A stretch of DNA of 64,000 nt from Gammaproteobacteria bacterium (GTDB lineage: Bacteria > Pseudomonadota > Gammaproteobacteria > SZUA-229): NCBI GenBank assembly GCA_016744065.1, contig JADGFA010000014.1, forward strand, positions 1 to 64,000, given 5' to 3'. The notes under the pieces were generated by a model. It was not told where the DNA came from. It worked only from the letters and a program-made list of their open reading frames with translations, and searched no databases. How positions within the stretch are numbered: the first letter of the stretch is position 1; every line of letters starts with the position of its first letter. A program made the position numbers and the translations under genes. This document shows, piece after piece, positions 63,847 through 64,000 of the stretch.

Positions 63847-64000
63847 ATGCTTACAAATAAATTATCACTTTACCTTATTTATATTTTCACACTTATCCCT
63901 AACAGCAAGGTTATTGCTAATACCTTTGAAGTCACTCCGAACATTTACCGTTTCAATTATGAAGAATTCAGCACAACCGGCACGTCTTTAAATAATGAAA
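63847..64000 (+). CDS. N-terminus of an exported protein (partial)
   Basis: The first 51 codons of a gene cut off by the window end. It starts with a signal-peptide-like segment (MLTNKLSLYLIYIFTLIPNS) and likely cleavage near VIAN, followed by TFEVTPNIYRFNYEEFSTTG. That mature start resembles envelope or outer-membrane proteins, but the fragment is too short to classify. Confidence 0.55.
   Translation, partial: MLTNKLSLYLIYIFTLIPNSKVIANTFEVTPNIYRFNYEEFSTTGTSLNNE

Overview
The window looks like chromosome of an AT-rich gammaproteobacterium. The evidence is gene content and order (rpmB-rpmG; ferredoxin-coaD-rsmD; two M16 peptidases-ftsY-ftsE-ftsX-rpoH; gspGHIJKLMN; gamma-type gshA; purC-bioD), Sec and lipoprotein signals typical of Gram-negatives, and a rhombosortase. 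I cannot name the genus from sequence alone. Nearly all genes are complete; only the first 57 bases and the last 154 bases are fragments of genes that run off the ends.

Bases 1-5870 are an accessory region: a lipoprotein gene followed by an attC-like (integron recombination) site, a frameshifted IS3-family element, a SUKH immunity-type gene, a decayed IS4-type transposase, two copies of a small palindromic MITE-like element bracketing a BrnT toxin with two tandem short antitoxins, and a TacA/TacT-type toxin-antitoxin pair with palindromic operators. From 5872 to 8214 lies a divergent senB/senA pair predicted to make selenoneine.

Bases 8237-31857 are mostly core genes: folK-folB, rpmB-rpmG, an EAL-HDOD regulator, hyuA, a GldA/F/G-type ABC transporter leading into mutM, a 2-Cys peroxiredoxin with a possible OxyR site, mogA, ggt, ferredoxin, coaD, rsmD, paired M16 peptidases, ftsY, ftsEX and a double-receiver protein. 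rpoH follows (31963-32823), and its upstream region is the clearest regulatory find: a sequence matching a sigma-E promoter (GGAACTT-N16-TCTAA) whose -10 lies inside a perfect CIRCE operator, suggesting HrcA repression of sigma-E-driven sigma-32 synthesis.

Bases 33075-41000 hold a class D beta-lactamase-like gene whose ribosome binding site sits in a dispersed repeat, a rhombosortase, and the pseudopilin/assembly half of a type II secretion system (gspG-N) without gspC-F. The rest mixes housekeeping genes (gshA, fadD-like, purC, bioD), transport and envelope genes (ChrA, RDD, DUF2244, DUF3015 with an Lnb-like DUF4105 protein, a membrane-anchored glutaredoxin with a GST), and an unusual two-gene operon (47815-53414). 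That operon encodes a periplasmic protein of about 1680 residues combining NHL propellers, an FN3-like domain, TPRs and a transglutaminase-like domain, plus a small secreted TPR-like partner; it is the best candidate here for an undescribed system.
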